Assembly: GCA_031282535.1 (NCBI GenBank)
Contig: JAITDM010000129.1
Location: 1-7,471 of the forward strand
Length of the DNA stretch: 7,471 nt
From: Oscillospiraceae bacterium
Lineage (GTDB): Bacteria; Bacillota; Clostridia; Oscillospirales; UBA929
Reading direction: 5' to 3'
Shown here one piece after another: positions 6,821 to 7,471 of this stretch. Each line of letters begins with the position of its first letter. The first letter of the stretch is position 1. The translations under genes were made by a program, and so were the position numbers. The notes under the pieces are model-generated. The model did no database searches. It was given only the letters and a program-made list of their open reading frames with translations, and had not been told where the DNA came from.

Positions 6821-7471
6821 ATGGTAAACGATTTGGATGTCATCCTCAGCGAGGGTGAAAGCTATACGGTGGAATTCAAAGAGAGCGCTGATAAGTCGCT
6901 TCCCTCTGAGGTTTGCGCTTTTGCCAATGCTTCGGGCGGCAGGGTGTTTATAGGAGTGGACGACAGCGGTCGTGTGGTAGGCACGGATGTAAGCAACGCG
7001 GCGCGTTCCCGCGTTCAAGACACGATTCATCAGATGGAACCTCATCTGAACGTTGATATTGAGGTTCAAAACAACATCATCATTGTAACCGTCCCAGAAG
7101 GGACGCACAAGCCGTACTCTTGTTCCAAAGGGTTCTACCTGCGATCCGGCCCCAATTCGCAAAAGTTGGATCGTGACAGCATCATTGAGTTCTTCCAGAG
7201 TGAAGGGCGGGTACGATATGATGAAATTATTCGTGATGATTTGCCGATTGATGAGCGGTTCAACGAAGCGGCCTTTAAGCGTTATATCACGACAGCGAAG
7301 ATCAGCGACGTGCTTGAGCACGAAGCTATTTTGAAAAATCTGAACTGCGCCGGGATGTCCGGCGGCAAACTTGAACTGCCGGAGGATGCCCTCCGTGAGG
7401 CCGTGGTCAATGCCGCCTGTCACAGGGACTACTTTGAAAAAGGCTCTCGAGTTATGGTAGAGATTTTCGAT
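6821..7471 (+). CDS. AlbA_2 (Schlafen-like) / HATPase_c_4 ATP-binding protein, 3' end outside window
   Basis: ATG 6821 opens 217 codons without a stop to the window edge. Residues about 10-115 form an AlbA_2 domain (PF04326, once called AAA_4): VEFKES with E18-F19-K20, then FANASGGRVFIGVDDSGRVVG (from F34), VPEGTHKPY and FYLRSG with R108. A linker follows, then ALREAVVNAACHRDY (residues 190-204), the N-box-like start of HATPase_c_4 (PF13749) with E193 and N197 four apart as in GHKL ATPases. Full relatives (COG2865, 'putative transcriptional regulator' or 'RecG-like') are usually around 400-550 residues and end in a winged helix, so about half is visible. AlbA_2 proteins bind nucleic acid and frequently sit among type I restriction and other defence genes, which agrees with the HsdR remnant upstream. 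The exact role is unproven. Composition is clearly less GC-rich than the giant gene. Confidence 0.88.
   Translation, partial: MVNDLDVILSEGESYTVEFKESADKSLPSEVCAFANASGGRVFIGVDDSGRVVGTDVSNAARSRVQDTIHQMEPHLNVDIEVQNNIIIVTVPEGTHKPYSCSKGFYLRSGPNSQKLDRDSIIEFFQSEGRVRYDEIIRDDLPIDERFNEAAFKRYITTAKISDVLEHEAILKNLNCAGMSGGKLELPEDALREAVVNAACHRDYFEKGSRVMVEIFD

Noticed and set aside
6779..7423. A 214-codon minus-strand frame opposite the right-hand gene
   Set aside because: The plus strand here encodes a clear AlbA_2/HATPase_c_4 protein with an RBS, so the minus frame is a shadow.

Overview
The window looks like chromosome of a GC-rich Firmicutes-type bacterium, most likely an uncultured gut or anaerobic Clostridia member. 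I infer this from the GLUG/Big_2/Big_3/CARDB surface-protein repertoire, strong AGGAGG-type ribosome binding sites and a SigA-like promoter. The taxonomy cannot be fixed from the sequence alone. No tRNA, rRNA, CRISPR array, complete insertion sequence or integrase is visible.

Left three quarters (1-5612): one reading frame fills this region and is open to the left edge, so the gene starts outside the window. It encodes a very large (at least 1869 residues) multidomain protein of the secreted or cell-surface adhesin type. In order it has a charged helical N-terminal segment, a Gly-rich beta domain I cannot name, a long beta-propeller-like region, two CARDB-like domains, a Big_2 Ig-like domain, an InlB-B/Flg_new-like repeat, two Big_3 Ig-like domains, an Fn3-like domain and a C-terminal GLUG-repeat beta-solenoid. 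The C-terminus has no LPXTG or SLH anchor. A strong GC-rich hairpin follows 23 bases after the stop.

Middle (5687-6689): a graveyard of gene ends. First comes the C-terminal part of an AAA ATPase with a DUF4143 domain, whose ATPase half is gone; the homology begins immediately after the hairpin. Next is an AT-rich spacer with a good extended -10 promoter, short direct repeats and a strong RBS. These lead into a short ORF that runs, after an apparent one-base frameshift in a T run, into the last roughly 87 residues of a type I restriction endonuclease (HsdR).

Right end (6821-7471, open to the right edge): a gene with good RBS encoding an AlbA_2 (Schlafen-like, formerly AAA_4) plus HATPase_c_4 protein, of the COG2865 'putative transcriptional regulator' type. 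Proteins of this type are often found among restriction-modification genes, so the HsdR remnant plus this gene suggest the edge of a decayed defence locus. Composition falls from very GC-rich in the adhesin (45 of 60 bases in 5041-5100) to AT-rich in the spacer (16 of 60 in 6241-6300) and intermediate in the right-hand gene (31 of 60 in 6841-6900). That fits a patchwork origin. I see no convincing new system. The best leads are the unnamed N-terminal domain of the giant protein and the promoter-driven, frameshifted HsdR tail.
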